Of a stretch of DNA of 38,133 nucleotides, positions 16,219 to 24,318 are shown in pieces. The position numbers and the translations under genes were made by a program. Under the pieces are notes generated by a model. It saw only the letters and a list, made by a program, of their open reading frames with translations. It searched no databases and was not told the origin of the DNA. The DNA comes from Clostridia bacterium (GTDB taxonomy: Bacteria; Bacillota; Peptococcia; DRI-13; SV3-B141): contig JAHDSB010000135.1 in assembly GCA_018433015.1 (NCBI GenBank), forward strand, positions 1 through 38,133, read 5' to 3'. Within the stretch, counting starts at the first letter, position 1. Each line of letters opens with the position of its first letter.

Positions 16219-17619
16219 TTATATTTTAAAACACATTTTTATTACATAAATTTCCAGCTTTATACAAAAAATAAGATAAAAACCTTGAGAACTTTGCCTC
16301 AAGGTTTTACTATTTTTATTTAAAATATCTGCTTCCAGCAACATATTTTCGATAAAAACTCCATATCCTCGAACAGGATCATTAACAAATACATGAGTTA
16401 CGGCACCTATTATCTTATTATCTTGTATTATAGGACTTCCACTCATACCTTGTACTATTCCTCCTGTATACTTCAAGAGATTTTTATCAGTTATGCGGAT
16501 AATCATATTTTTTCCGTCTAATCTGCCATTCATCACCCTTTCAACTTCAATATCATACTTCTTTATTTCTTGTCCATTTACCACCGTTAAGATATAAGCA
16601 GGGCCAACATGAATGTTATTTGAATAAGACACCGATAAGGGCTCGGGACAAAGGGGGTTTTTAATTTCTTTTTCACAAACTCCAAATATTCCGCATGTAT
16701 CATTTTTTTCTATATTTCCCAATTCACTGTTTTCTATGAATATACCAACTTTTTCTCCGGGTGCCCCTCTTTTAGCTTTTTTAATACTTTCGATGGAAGC
16801 GTTAAGAATTTTTCCCTGTCGTATACTCAAAGCTGTATTAGTCTGGCTATCGGTGATTAGATGACCTAATGCTCCAAATTTTTGGGTAAGGGGATCATAG
16901 AAAGTTAATGTACCTACCCCTCCCGCATTATCTCTTACAAACAATCCAATGCGGTAATTTTTAGATTCATGGCAATATTTAGGATATATTACTTTATCAA
17001 AAATCTTACCATTTCTTTTAATGGTGATATTTATGCCTGCTGGACTGTCCTTTCGGGAAGTAATAATTTGCTTTACTTGATCGTCAGTTAATACTCTCAT
17101 GCCATTAATTTTAACTATGGTATCTCCCACTTCAATACCGGCATCCTTGGCAGGAAAATAGCTCTCATTCTCCTCATTTAACACAGGGGAATAACCTACA
17201 ACCATTACTCCTTCTGTTCTTAAGAGGACTCCTATGGAATGACCGCCGGGTATAACTTTAATATCAGGTAATACATCTACATTAATCTTTTTTAAAGGGA
17301 TTAGATCAAAGAGTTTTAATTCCAGTTTTACTGTCCCAGGCTCAATAACAACGGGGGAATTAACACCCAAAGTATATTGCTTCCGGTTATTAAGAAAATT
17401 TCCCTCAAAAGACAAAAGCTTTTCTCCCTCTTTAATATGAACATTAATAACATTTAATAAGGTGGGGGGAAGCTTTAAAAGTAATTCTAGAGAGTCTCCT
17501 ACGGAGAGTTTTTGTTTTTCCTGTAAATAAAAATAACTTTTAGCCTGAGGAGACAAAAAGGTCATAAATACCAAAATTGACAAAATCATACCCAGGATTT
17601 GCCTCTTTTTTTGCTTCAT
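16219..17619 (-). CDS. spoIVB: SpoIVB signalling protease, with an atypical C-terminal extension
   Basis: A 466-aa S55 serine protease. An N-terminal membrane segment is followed by a PDZ domain (about 110-205, with AGIEVGDTIVKING) and the peptidase domain with HLITD (catalytic His) and GMSGSP (catalytic Ser393). SpoIVB is secreted into the space between the forespore membranes and cleaves SpoIVFA to trigger pro-sigma-K processing. The ATG start has AGGAGG 8 nt upstream. Family members usually end about where VFIENMLLEA stands (residue 430, near 16330). The last 36 residues here are encoded by a rho-independent terminator and the sequence beyond it. In the +1 frame a stop follows after four codons, so a recent indel that removed the normal stop is likely. 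Confidence 0.93.
   Translation of the reverse strand: MKQKKRQILGMILSILVFMTFLSPQAKSYFYLQEKQKLSVGDSLELLLKLPPTLLNVINVHIKEGEKLLSFEGNFLNNRKQYTLGVNSPVVIEPGTVKLELKLFDLIPLKKINVDVLPDIKVIPGGHSIGVLLRTEGVMVVGYSPVLNEENESYFPAKDAGIEVGDTIVKINGMRVLTDDQVKQIITSRKDSPAGINITIKRNGKIFDKVIYPKYCHESKNYRIGLFVRDNAGGVGTLTFYDPLTQKFGALGHLITDSQTNTALSIRQGKILNASIESIKKAKRGAPGEKVGIFIENSELGNIEKNDTCGIFGVCEKEIKNPLCPEPLSVSYSNNIHVGPAYILTVVNGQEIKKYDIEVERVMNGRLDGKNMIIRITDKNLLKYTGGIVQGMSGSPIIQDNKIIGAVTHVFVNDPVRGYGVFIENMLLEADILNKNSKTLRQSSQGFYLIFCIKLEIYVIKMCFKI
16279..16308 (-). terminator. spoIVB: Intrinsic terminator located inside the spoIVB reading frame
   Basis: A perfect 11-bp stem, AAAACCTTGAG and its complement, has an 8-nt loop and is followed on the minus strand by a U-rich tract (TATCTTATTTTTTG). 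It lies 57 bp before the in-frame stop at 16219-16221. Transcripts ending here would lack a stop codon. Confidence 0.85.
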
Positions 17620-17783
17620 TCATTTATCCTCCTAGCTCCGGCAAATCCTTCCTTAATCATCTTTTTATTTTTTTGTTTGTATGTTTAAAATAACCGTTTT
17701 TGACTCCTTTTATGTTGGAAAAAGTCTTAACTTTGTGGCTAAAATGTTTATATTTTCTAAAGTCACTTAGATAAAAGTTTTTA

Positions 17784-17812
17784 TTGATTAATACATTGTG
17801 TTGATTTAAAAT
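17784..17812 (+). promoter_or_regulatory. Candidate promoter of the PTS-like gene
   Basis: TTGATT (17784-17789) and TAAAAT (17807-17812) are separated by 17 bp, matching a sigma-A promoter. The expected start point is near 17819. The -10 lies in a palindrome TTTAAAATTTTAAA that recurs 33 bp downstream (17838-17850). Between them a good RBS (AAAGGAG) precedes a two-codon frame ATG-TAT-TAA (17833-17841). The remaining part of the divergent 17620-17874 region shows nothing else I can support. Confidence 0.5.
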
Positions 17813-17874
17813 TTTAAAAAGGAGATTCTTTAATGTATTAAAATTTTAAATCGTTTTAGAGAGGAGTTACTCAA

Positions 17875-19431
17875 TTGACTAGGAATCTTGTTATATTAGG
17901 AAGCAGCGGAGGAAATCTCTACAATGCGGGAGGAAAGAATCCCAAGAAATTATTGGAAGAATTAAAATGTCAAATAGATGCTGCCGGTATGGAACTGGCT
18001 CAAGCACAATTTATCGCCGCCGCATGTTCTATGGACCAAATTAAACCCACTACTAAAGCTGACTTGTGGGTTTGGGATGGAGAAGACTTTAGCATTGCCT
18101 TTTCCGGCCCTTTACAGGAAGTTAATGAAAGGGCGGCACAATCCGATGAAGAAATTGCCACCAGTATTCTCTCAGGAAATATCCAAGGTTTAATACTAAT
18201 TAGTGCGGACCCTGAACATACTAACAAAAAAGCGCTACAAGCCGCAGCCCAAACTAAAATACCTGCCGTGGGAACAGGCGGCACTTCCATGGGAAAAACT
18301 CAAGCCTTAGGAGTTAAAGTTATCGCTGCCTCAGGTACCACAGGCACAACCAACAGGACTCGGTCCATCGCTAATATTGCCGCTTTAGCTAAATACTGGG
18401 ATATAAAATATCGCCCTGCTATCGGTAAAACTTCCCCTACTACCAGTTCGGGGAATATGCTTTCCAGAATCAATATCCGCGGCATTATGACAGCTTCTTT
18501 ACCCGGTTTTATTGCTCTGGCCATAACTTTAGCTTTAGGTAAAATTCCCCAATTATCTTCTTTCGGACAGATTTTCGATACCATGTTATCTGCCCTGCCC
18601 GTTATAGTGGCAGCCGTGGCCGCTAAACAAGTATCCGATATGGATGAAGTTGCCATTGTAGCCGGGGTAGTGTCCGGTACTTTATCTGTTTCCGGCGGCA
18701 TTATCGGGGGCATCATCGGCGGAATCCTGGCCGGTATTCTTGTCCAGCTCCTCTTCATTAAATGTCTGGAGTGGCACTTTCCCACAACTACGGCCAATAT
18801 AGTGGCCGGTGGTATAGCTGGTTTGGCAGGAGGACTTTTTGTTTATTTCCTGATCGGACCTTTAGCTTTAGCAGCAGGAAACGGCATACGAGAACTAATT
18901 AATTTAGCTTTACAATACAGTCCCATCCTGTGCGGAGCCCTAGCAGGGCTACTAATCTGGCCCGCTATAATATGTGGTGTATATCACGCCGCTATCCTGC
19001 CCATTGTCCTCTTAGAAATGGAAAAAACGGGTAATAGTTTTTTAGGTGCCATCGATATGTGCGGCCTAGTAATGGTATCGGCCGGCATCACCCTAGCTAA
19101 TATCGTATCTCCCCGGGTTAAAGGGGAAGCCGCTTTAGCGGCACCGGGATTCTTCATTAACGTAGGCTTTGGTACCTTTGTAGAAGCTGCCTATCCCTTT
19201 ATGTTTTCTAATAAAATTGTGTTCGGAGGAGCCCTTATTTCCGCTGCTCTTTCCGGAGCGTTTGTAGGCTTCTTTAATGTGCGGGGTACTGCTTACGTTC
19301 CTTCTATAGCTGCTCCCACTTTATCTAATAGCCCCGGAGGCTTTGTGATAAGCATGCTAATTGCTTTAAGCAGTGCCTTTATTATTACCTTAATAGCTAA
19401 TAAAATGCACAAAAAAACTAGTTCTAATTAG
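17875..19431 (+). CDS. PTS EIIC-like membrane protein with a novel N-terminal soluble domain
   Basis: A 518-aa protein in two parts. Residues 1-180 are soluble with a Rossmann-like feel: LVILGSSGGNLYN at the start, and a Gly/Thr-rich GTGGTSMGKTQ (133-143) followed by ASGTTGTTNRTR. Residues 200-510 form about ten hydrophobic segments resembling a fructose-family PTS EIIC, including Gly-rich helices (GGIIGGIIGGILAG) and FVEAAYPFMF, which recalls the TEGAIPF substrate motif. No EIIB Cys motif or EIIA is visible, and none lies nearby, so phosphotransfer is doubtful. The TTG start at 17875 has GAGGAG 8 nt upstream. It is the only large plus-strand gene, inserted between spoIVB and recN, which are usually adjacent or nearly so. 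The substrate is unknown. Confidence 0.8.
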   Translation: MTRNLVILGSSGGNLYNAGGKNPKKLLEELKCQIDAAGMELAQAQFIAAACSMDQIKPTTKADLWVWDGEDFSIAFSGPLQEVNERAAQSDEEIATSILSGNIQGLILISADPEHTNKKALQAAAQTKIPAVGTGGTSMGKTQALGVKVIAASGTTGTTNRTRSIANIAALAKYWDIKYRPAIGKTSPTTSSGNMLSRINIRGIMTASLPGFIALAITLALGKIPQLSSFGQIFDTMLSALPVIVAAVAAKQVSDMDEVAIVAGVVSGTLSVSGGIIGGIIGGILAGILVQLLFIKCLEWHFPTTTANIVAGGIAGLAGGLFVYFLIGPLALAAGNGIRELINLALQYSPILCGALAGLLIWPAIICGVYHAAILPIVLLEMEKTGNSFLGAIDMCGLVMVSAGITLANIVSPRVKGEAALAAPGFFINVGFGTFVEAAYPFMFSNKIVFGGALISAALSGAFVGFFNVRGTAYVPSIAAPTLSNSPGGFVISMLIALSSAFIITLIANKMHKKTSSN

Positions 19432-19444
19432 AACTAGTTTTTTT
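19411..19444. terminator. Perfect 34-bp palindromic bidirectional terminator containing both stop codons
   Basis: The sequence is an uninterrupted palindrome centred between 19427 and 19428: A7, CTAGTTCT, AATT at the centre, then the complement and a T8 tract. It serves the PTS-like gene and recN as a shared terminator. Their TAG stops (19429-19431 plus; 19424-19426 minus) both fall within it. Confidence 0.92.
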
Positions 19445-21103
19445 TAACATTTGTAAGGCATGTCGTTTTAAATCAGAGGTTTGTTTTTCCCCACCTAACA
19501 TGCGGGTCAATTCATCCACTCTCTCTTCATAACTCAGGTATCTTAACTTAGTCCTGGTTCTTCCTGACGTTACACTCTTCTCCAACAGAATGTGCTCATC
19601 GGCCAAACTGGCAATTAAGGGAGAATGGGTAACACAAATCACCTGCTGATGGCTGCTAATTGTTTCTAATTTTTCCGCCACCTTTTGGGCTGCTTTTCCC
19701 CCGATACCCGAATCTATCTCATCAAATATAAGGGTTCCAATGCCATCTATCCCGGCTAAGATAGTTTTTAAAGCCAGCATGATACGCGACAGTTCTCCCC
19801 CTGACGCAATTTTTGCCACAGGCAGCAACGGCTCACCGGGATTGGGCGAGATCAATAATTCGATCTTGTCTCTTCCCTTACTGGAGGGGTCACACTTTTC
19901 AAAAGCCACAGAAAATTTAGCATGGGGCATAGCCAAATCTTTTAATTCCCGGGTAACTTTTTGTTCTAACTCTTGGGCCAGTTTTTTTCTGCGCTTGGTA
20001 AGTTCTGCCGCTCCCTGGGCAAAAGCTTCCCAGGCTTCAGCTACTCGGGCTTCCAGTTTTTCCGACCTGGCTGTACTATCTTCCCACATCTCTAATTCTG
20101 CTTGGGCCTTTTGGGTAAAAGCCACTACATCTTCCAGGGAAGGTCCATACTTTTTACAAAGATTTTTCAGCAACTGTAATCTACTTTCCACTTCTTCCAA
20201 CCTGTAGGGGGAGTATTCTATCTCCTCCAGATAATTTCTCACTTCCCCCGCCGTATCCTCAATAATATATTGGGCCGGCTCCAAGTTTGCTGCTATTTTT
20301 TCTAGGGAGGAGTCTAAATTTCTGACGCCATTAAGACTTTCCAAAGCTTTACTTAATAAATCATAGGCGGAATTGCCCCGCTCCCCTCCAAATAAAAAGA
20401 GATAGGCAGAGTTAAGGAGATTGCTTATTTTTTCGGCATTGGCCAAGATTTGAGCTTCTTGGACCAACTCTTCATATTCTCCCTGTTTTATATTAGCATT
20501 TTCTATTTCCGTAAGCTGATATTGGAGAAAATCAATCTTTTGCTCCCTTTCCTGCTCCTGAGAACGTAACTTTTCCAGCTCTTGCTTATCTGCATCCCAT
20601 TGCTTAAAACTCTTAGCTATTTCTTGTAAAAATTTCTGATGATCACTACTACCAAATTGATCTAATATCTGCAAATGTTTATCTGACTGCAACAGTGCTT
20701 GATGGTCATGTTGACCGTGTATATCTATGAGGGATAAGCCTAAACGTCTTAGATTACTTAAATTTAATGTCCTACCATTAACCCGGCAGGTATTTCTCCC
20801 ATTAAGGGAAATCTCCCGTAAGAGAATCAAGGTATCATCCTCATAATCGATCCCTAACTCCTCCAGAACCCGAAAGGCTACATGGTCGGAAGGGAGCAGA
20901 AAGACCCCTTCCAATAAGGCCTTTTCAGCTCCTGTTCGGACAAATTCCGTTTGTGCTCTTCCGCCTAACAGCAGAGAAACAGCATCAATAATTATTGATT
21001 TACCGGCCCCTGTTTCACCAGTCAGAACATTAAATTTATCACAGAGCTCAATGTTTAATTCTTCTATCAAGGCAAAATTTTTAATATATAGCCTCTCTAA
21101 CAT
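19424..21103 (-). CDS. recN: DNA repair ATPase RecN
   Basis: A roughly 559-aa SMC-like ATPase. The N-terminal MLERLYIKNFALIEELN leads into Walker A GETGAGKS, followed by long coiled-coil arms (about 150-370), the ABC signature ASGGELSR and Walker B LIFDEIDSGIGGKAA. RecN binds DNA ends and supports recombinational repair. I prefer ATG 21103, which matches RecN proteins and has AGGTG 6 nt upstream, over the GTG at 21112. The gene follows argR directly. Its last codons lie in the palindromic terminator, giving the C-terminus KKTSSN, identical to that of the converging gene. Confidence 0.96.
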   Translation of the reverse strand: MLERLYIKNFALIEELNIELCDKFNVLTGETGAGKSIIIDAVSLLLGGRAQTEFVRTGAEKALLEGVFLLPSDHVAFRVLEELGIDYEDDTLILLREISLNGRNTCRVNGRTLNLSNLRRLGLSLIDIHGQHDHQALLQSDKHLQILDQFGSSDHQKFLQEIAKSFKQWDADKQELEKLRSQEQEREQKIDFLQYQLTEIENANIKQGEYEELVQEAQILANAEKISNLLNSAYLFLFGGERGNSAYDLLSKALESLNGVRNLDSSLEKIAANLEPAQYIIEDTAGEVRNYLEEIEYSPYRLEEVESRLQLLKNLCKKYGPSLEDVVAFTQKAQAELEMWEDSTARSEKLEARVAEAWEAFAQGAAELTKRRKKLAQELEQKVTRELKDLAMPHAKFSVAFEKCDPSSKGRDKIELLISPNPGEPLLPVAKIASGGELSRIMLALKTILAGIDGIGTLIFDEIDSGIGGKAAQKVAEKLETISSHQQVICVTHSPLIASLADEHILLEKSVTSGRTRTKLRYLSYEERVDELTRMLGGEKQTSDLKRHALQMLKKTSSN

Positions 21104-21112
21104 TATTAACAC

Positions 21113-21583
21113 CTACTCCATTAGGCTTTTTAATTTGTCTAAAAGTGTTCCCACTTCCTTAGATGGTGGAACCTCCTTGGATTGTTTAATTATTAAAAGA
21201 ATAGTATCATCCCCTGCCAGAGTCCCCATTACGTCTCCCCATTCGGCCCCATCAATAAGAGCAGCTATGGTATGGGCATTACCGGGATAAGTACGCAGGA
21301 TAATCATATTCCCGCTGAAATCAATGCTGATAACTAATTCCTGCATCATGCGACGAAGCCTGTCCTCATTTTTTACATAGCCTTGTTCTTTGGGTAAACC
21401 ATAGCGATAAGAATTATTTCCCGTGGCTATTTTTGCTAAGCGCAGTTCTTTAATATCACGGGATACAGTAGCTTGTGTTACGTCATATCCTGCTTTTCTA
21501 AGGGCATCTGCTAGTTCTTCTTGGGTCGAAATATTTTCGTTTTCAATGACCTCGAGTATTTTTCTCTGTCTTCTTATTTTCAA
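21113..21583 (-). CDS. argR: Arginine repressor ArgR
   Basis: A 156-aa ArgR/AhrC repressor. The N-terminal winged helix (about 1-70) contains TQATVSRDIKELRLAK, and the C-terminal hexamerisation and arginine-binding domain ends with GTLAGDDTILLI. I place the start at TTG 21583 because AAAGGAGG stands 7 nt upstream; the longer frame to 21604 would translate the RBS itself as part of the protein. It lies between mnmM and recN, the usual clostridial order, with 17 bp to the mnmM stop. No arginine genes are in the window. Confidence 0.95.
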   Translation of the reverse strand: MKIRRQRKILEVIENENISTQEELADALRKAGYDVTQATVSRDIKELRLAKIATGNNSYRYGLPKEQGYVKNEDRLRRMMQELVISIDFSGNMIILRTYPGNAHTIAALIDGAEWGDVMGTLAGDDTILLIIKQSKEVPPSKEVGTLLDKLKSLME

Positions 21584-21600
21584 AAAGCTACCTCCTTTAA

Positions 21601-22167
21601 TCAACCTTGTTTCTGGGCAAATAATAGATAAGGTGCTACAGGAGACCCATTAACCCTTTTCCAACTTAACACATCCCAGGGTGGAGCTTCTAAGCCTTGT
21701 AAAAACTCTTCCACGGCCTGAGCCTCTTGGTCACCACCGGGATGCCCACAATAGACTATTATTGAAAGCACTCCACCGGGAGCTAATAATTCCAGGCCTT
21801 GGCGCAGGGAGGCCAGACTTGTATTTTCCGTTGTTATAATATTTTTATTACCACCGGGTAAATAACCTAAGTTGTAAACGAGACAATTTATCTCTTCTTT
21901 CACATAATATTGTAATTTAGCGTGGCTGTCCAGAATAAATTTAACCCTCTCAGAACAGTTATTACGAGCTATCAGCTCTTGGGCTTTTTCCAGAGCTTGA
22001 GCTTGAATATCAAAGGCATAAACCTTGCCTGAAGGTCCCACGTGTTGGGCTAAAAATAAGGTGTCATGACCATTACCGGCGGTAGCATCTAGGGCAACGT
22101 GACCTTCTTGTAGAACATCCTCTAATAACAAGTGGGATAGTTCTGTAGCGCGCAATAACTTATTCAT
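21601..22167 (-). CDS. mnmM: MnmM (YtqB)-type tRNA methyltransferase
   Basis: A 188-aa Rossmann-fold methyltransferase. The S-adenosylmethionine loop is ALDATAGNGHDT (about 27-38), followed by YAFDIQ, and the family motif NLGYLPGGNK (about 103-112) is present. YtqB/MnmM proteins methylate the nm5s2U34 wobble base of tRNA to mnm5s2U in Gram-positive bacteria that lack MnmC. The ATG at 22167 follows GAGGGAAG and overlaps the end of nadK by 8 bp, so the two are translationally linked. Confidence 0.88.
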   Translation of the reverse strand: MNKLLRATELSHLLLEDVLQEGHVALDATAGNGHDTLFLAQHVGPSGKVYAFDIQAQALEKAQELIARNNCSERVKFILDSHAKLQYYVKEEINCLVYNLGYLPGGNKNIITTENTSLASLRQGLELLAPGGVLSIIVYCGHPGGDQEAQAVEEFLQGLEAPPWDVLSWKRVNGSPVAPYLLFAQKQG

Positions 22168-23029
22168 AGGATCTACTTCCCTCAGCTTTTAATTTTTCCC
22201 GCATGATACTGAAAAAATTATGTTCTTTTATTCTGACAAGTCTTACCTGATAAGGTGCTTTGCTGACAATAATTTCGTCACCGTTGAGGAGATCAAAACA
22301 ATTTTGACCATCTATAGTTAACATGGACTCCGATTGTTGATACGAGATATTAATTCTTACGGTTTTACTGCCGGGTATTACTAAAGGCCGGGCATGGAGA
22401 GAATGGGGACAAATAGGAGTTAAAATAATTACTTCAACTTCCGGATAAACTATGGGTCCTCCCGCCGAAAGAGAATAAGCCGTTGATCCTGTAGGTGAAG
22501 AAACTATTACTCCATCTGCTTTATATGTAGTGTAATATTGCTGATCCACATGGACATCCAAGGTATTAATCCGGGCCAAGGGACCTTTGGTTACTACTAC
22601 ATCATTTAACCCTGCCGATGAATAGATAATCTTATTATTACGCAAAACCTTTGCTTCTAACATCAGTCTATCTTCCAAATAGTATTGACCCCTGATCAGC
22701 TTTTGCAGAGCCACCTCGATTTCACTAACCTCTATTTCCGTCAAAAAACCTAAGGTGCCCATATTAATCCCTAAGACAGGAACCCCGTAGGGTGCCATTA
22801 AACGGGCAGCCCGCAAAAAGGTTCCATCTCCTCCTAAGGTCAGTACGCAATCTACTTCTTGCCCCAGTTCGGGAATAATATAATCGGGTTTAAGTCCTAA
22901 CACAGTTCCGTCGTTCTCCGGAGCATAGACCATTATCCCCTTTTTAACGAACCACTGAACAATTTCTTGCGCCAGCTGGACCGGTTGCTTCTTGCGATAA
23001 TTTATGATAAGTCCAATACTATTAATCAT
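22160..23029 (-). CDS. nadK: NAD kinase
   Basis: A 289-aa NAD kinase of standard length. Visible motifs are the catalytic GGDGTFLRAARL (from residue 66), NMGTLGFLTE, and DGVIVSSPTGSTAYSLSAGG. It phosphorylates NAD+ to NADP+ in the cytosol with ATP or polyphosphate. The ATG overlaps the stop of the upstream nuclease-like gene (ATGA), and the 3' end overlaps mnmM, so three genes form a tight unit. It provides NADP for the NfnAB and biosynthetic enzymes encoded elsewhere in the window. Confidence 0.96.
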   Translation of the reverse strand: MINSIGLIINYRKKQPVQLAQEIVQWFVKKGIMVYAPENDGTVLGLKPDYIIPELGQEVDCVLTLGGDGTFLRAARLMAPYGVPVLGINMGTLGFLTEIEVSEIEVALQKLIRGQYYLEDRLMLEAKVLRNNKIIYSSAGLNDVVVTKGPLARINTLDVHVDQQYYTTYKADGVIVSSPTGSTAYSLSAGGPIVYPEVEVIILTPICPHSLHARPLVIPGSKTVRINISYQQSESMLTIDGQNCFDLLNGDEIIVSKAPYQVRLVRIKEHNFFSIMREKLKAEGSRSYE

Positions 23030-23562
23030 ACTATATTCCCTCCACTAATGCACTTATATAGGAACCAGCCGAATACTAGACCTAAAAGGCCAGCTAACAA
23101 AAAGATATGTATATTTTGCAGATCATAATTTCGACCAGAGATATCAAATGCGATATTATGTAGTTTCTTTTTTTCCATGTCTACTAAGATTATACCATGA
23201 GGATTAAATGCTAAATAGTACTCTAACAATTGGCGTCTTGTTTCGGTATGGGTTGGTTTGGTAACTTTCTTTCCCGTTTTCACTTCCGCGATAAAAGTTT
23301 TACCGCCTTTTCTTACAATATAATCTACTCTAAGGGTATTATAATGAGGTTTATTGTCAACCCAGGTAACAATCCTCTTTTCTTTTTGCGCCTCAATTAT
23401 ATTATAACCCCTGTCTTCCAAGAGTTTAACAGCAGCTAGCTCGCCTTTTTTAGCTTTTCTAAACTTACGCTGCAATACTAAATGTTTCCAATATTTAATT
23501 CCATAAAAACAGATAATAATTCCGGAAATTATCCCCAGCAATAAAAGATCCAGCTTAGTCAT
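23026..23562 (-). CDS. Membrane-anchored PD-(D/E)XK nuclease-like protein
   Basis: A 178-aa protein with an N-terminal membrane helix (about 5-23), a soluble core and a second helix near the C-terminus (about 152-170). The core has the pattern of PD-(D/E)XK enzymes: Glu41, Asp80 in LRVDYIV, Glu93 and Lys95 in FIAEVKTG, and Gln111 in RRQLLEYY. These would coordinate the catalytic metal. The spacing resembles Holliday-junction resolvase and Mrr-like domains. Whether it cuts DNA is unknown. The stop overlaps the nadK start by 4 bp. It may act at the membrane on incoming or damaged DNA; recN is in the same cluster. Confidence 0.7.
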   Translation of the reverse strand: MTKLDLLLLGIISGIIICFYGIKYWKHLVLQRKFRKAKKGELAAVKLLEDRGYNIIEAQKEKRIVTWVDNKPHYNTLRVDYIVRKGGKTFIAEVKTGKKVTKPTHTETRRQLLEYYLAFNPHGIILVDMEKKKLHNIAFDISGRNYDLQNIHIFLLAGLLGLVFGWFLYKCISGGNIV

Positions 23563-23595
23563 TATTTTACCCTCTTATTCTTAATTCGCTCTAAC

Positions 23596-24150
23596 CTAAT
23601 TTTTTCCTTTTACTACCTTATCCTTAAGATAAGGTTTAGCTTGCTTAATTATATTTTGTAAATCTCTCTCTGTTAAAAGTAACCCAAATCTATGTGTTCT
23701 TCCCTTATAGTCAAAAGCCAGGCTTCCTCCGGCCACTCCCCAGATCTCTAAACTATATGCCAAAGAAAACCTGGAACCTTTATACTTTTCTCTACGAAAA
23801 CCGGCTAGGTCTTGAAGCTGATAAATCTTGGCTTTTCCTAAACCTAAAATATCCCGTTTAAGACTTACTATCTCCGGGGTAAACTTGATTATTTCTTTGC
23901 CAAAAACTAACCAACTAGTTAAATAGGCAAATATTAGACCAAATACCAGCCAAGCCGCCAACTCACCTATACCGGCACTCTGCCCGGAGCTATTTGTATC
24001 TATAAACATTTGATAAAGCTTTATTAAACTCCCTGATAACCAGCCTAAGGCTACCAAGGAAAACAAAAAGATCAGCAGCCAGTTTCTCTTGGCTTTTATC
24101 TCTACTTGTAAAGATTCATCCCCTTGTATAAAAGTAATGCGCTCATCCAT
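23596..24150 (-). CDS. Uncharacterised two-helix membrane protein with a PH-like C-terminal half
   Basis: A 184-aa protein with two hydrophobic helices (about 28-50 and 82-105) separated by a Gly/Ser-rich loop. The C-terminal half is beta-rich (EIIKFTPEIVSLKRDILGL, then AKIYQLQDLAGFR, and YKGRTHRFGLLLTERD). This layout is like small bacterial PH-domain membrane proteins of the YdbT/DUF304 sort, but I cannot assign a family firmly. The ATG at 24150 has GGAG upstream. It begins the gene cluster leading to nadK and recN, 33 bp from the nuclease-like gene. Confidence 0.6.
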   Translation of the reverse strand: MDERITFIQGDESLQVEIKAKRNWLLIFLFSLVALGWLSGSLIKLYQMFIDTNSSGQSAGIGELAAWLVFGLIFAYLTSWLVFGKEIIKFTPEIVSLKRDILGLGKAKIYQLQDLAGFRREKYKGSRFSLAYSLEIWGVAGGSLAFDYKGRTHRFGLLLTERDLQNIIKQAKPYLKDKVVKGKN

Positions 24151-24261
24151 AGTGTTTCATCTCCTATCATAGCTGTTGTCCTATTTCTACCTTCTCTCGT
24201 AATATACTAGAATTTTGGTTTTATTGCAATCGTGCAACCTAAGGTACTATATAGCTCAGAA

Positions 24262-24289
24262 AAAGGCCTGGATTTTCATCCAGGCCTTT
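24262..24289 (-). terminator. Terminator of the hydE-hydF-ABC transporter operon
   Basis: A perfect 12-bp stem, AAAGGCCTGGAT and its complement, has a TTTC loop and a T5 tract on the minus strand, about 30 bp beyond the lipoprotein stop. Confidence 0.92.
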
Positions 24290-24318
24290 CTGCTCTCACT
24301 TAGATCTTGAGGATTCCT

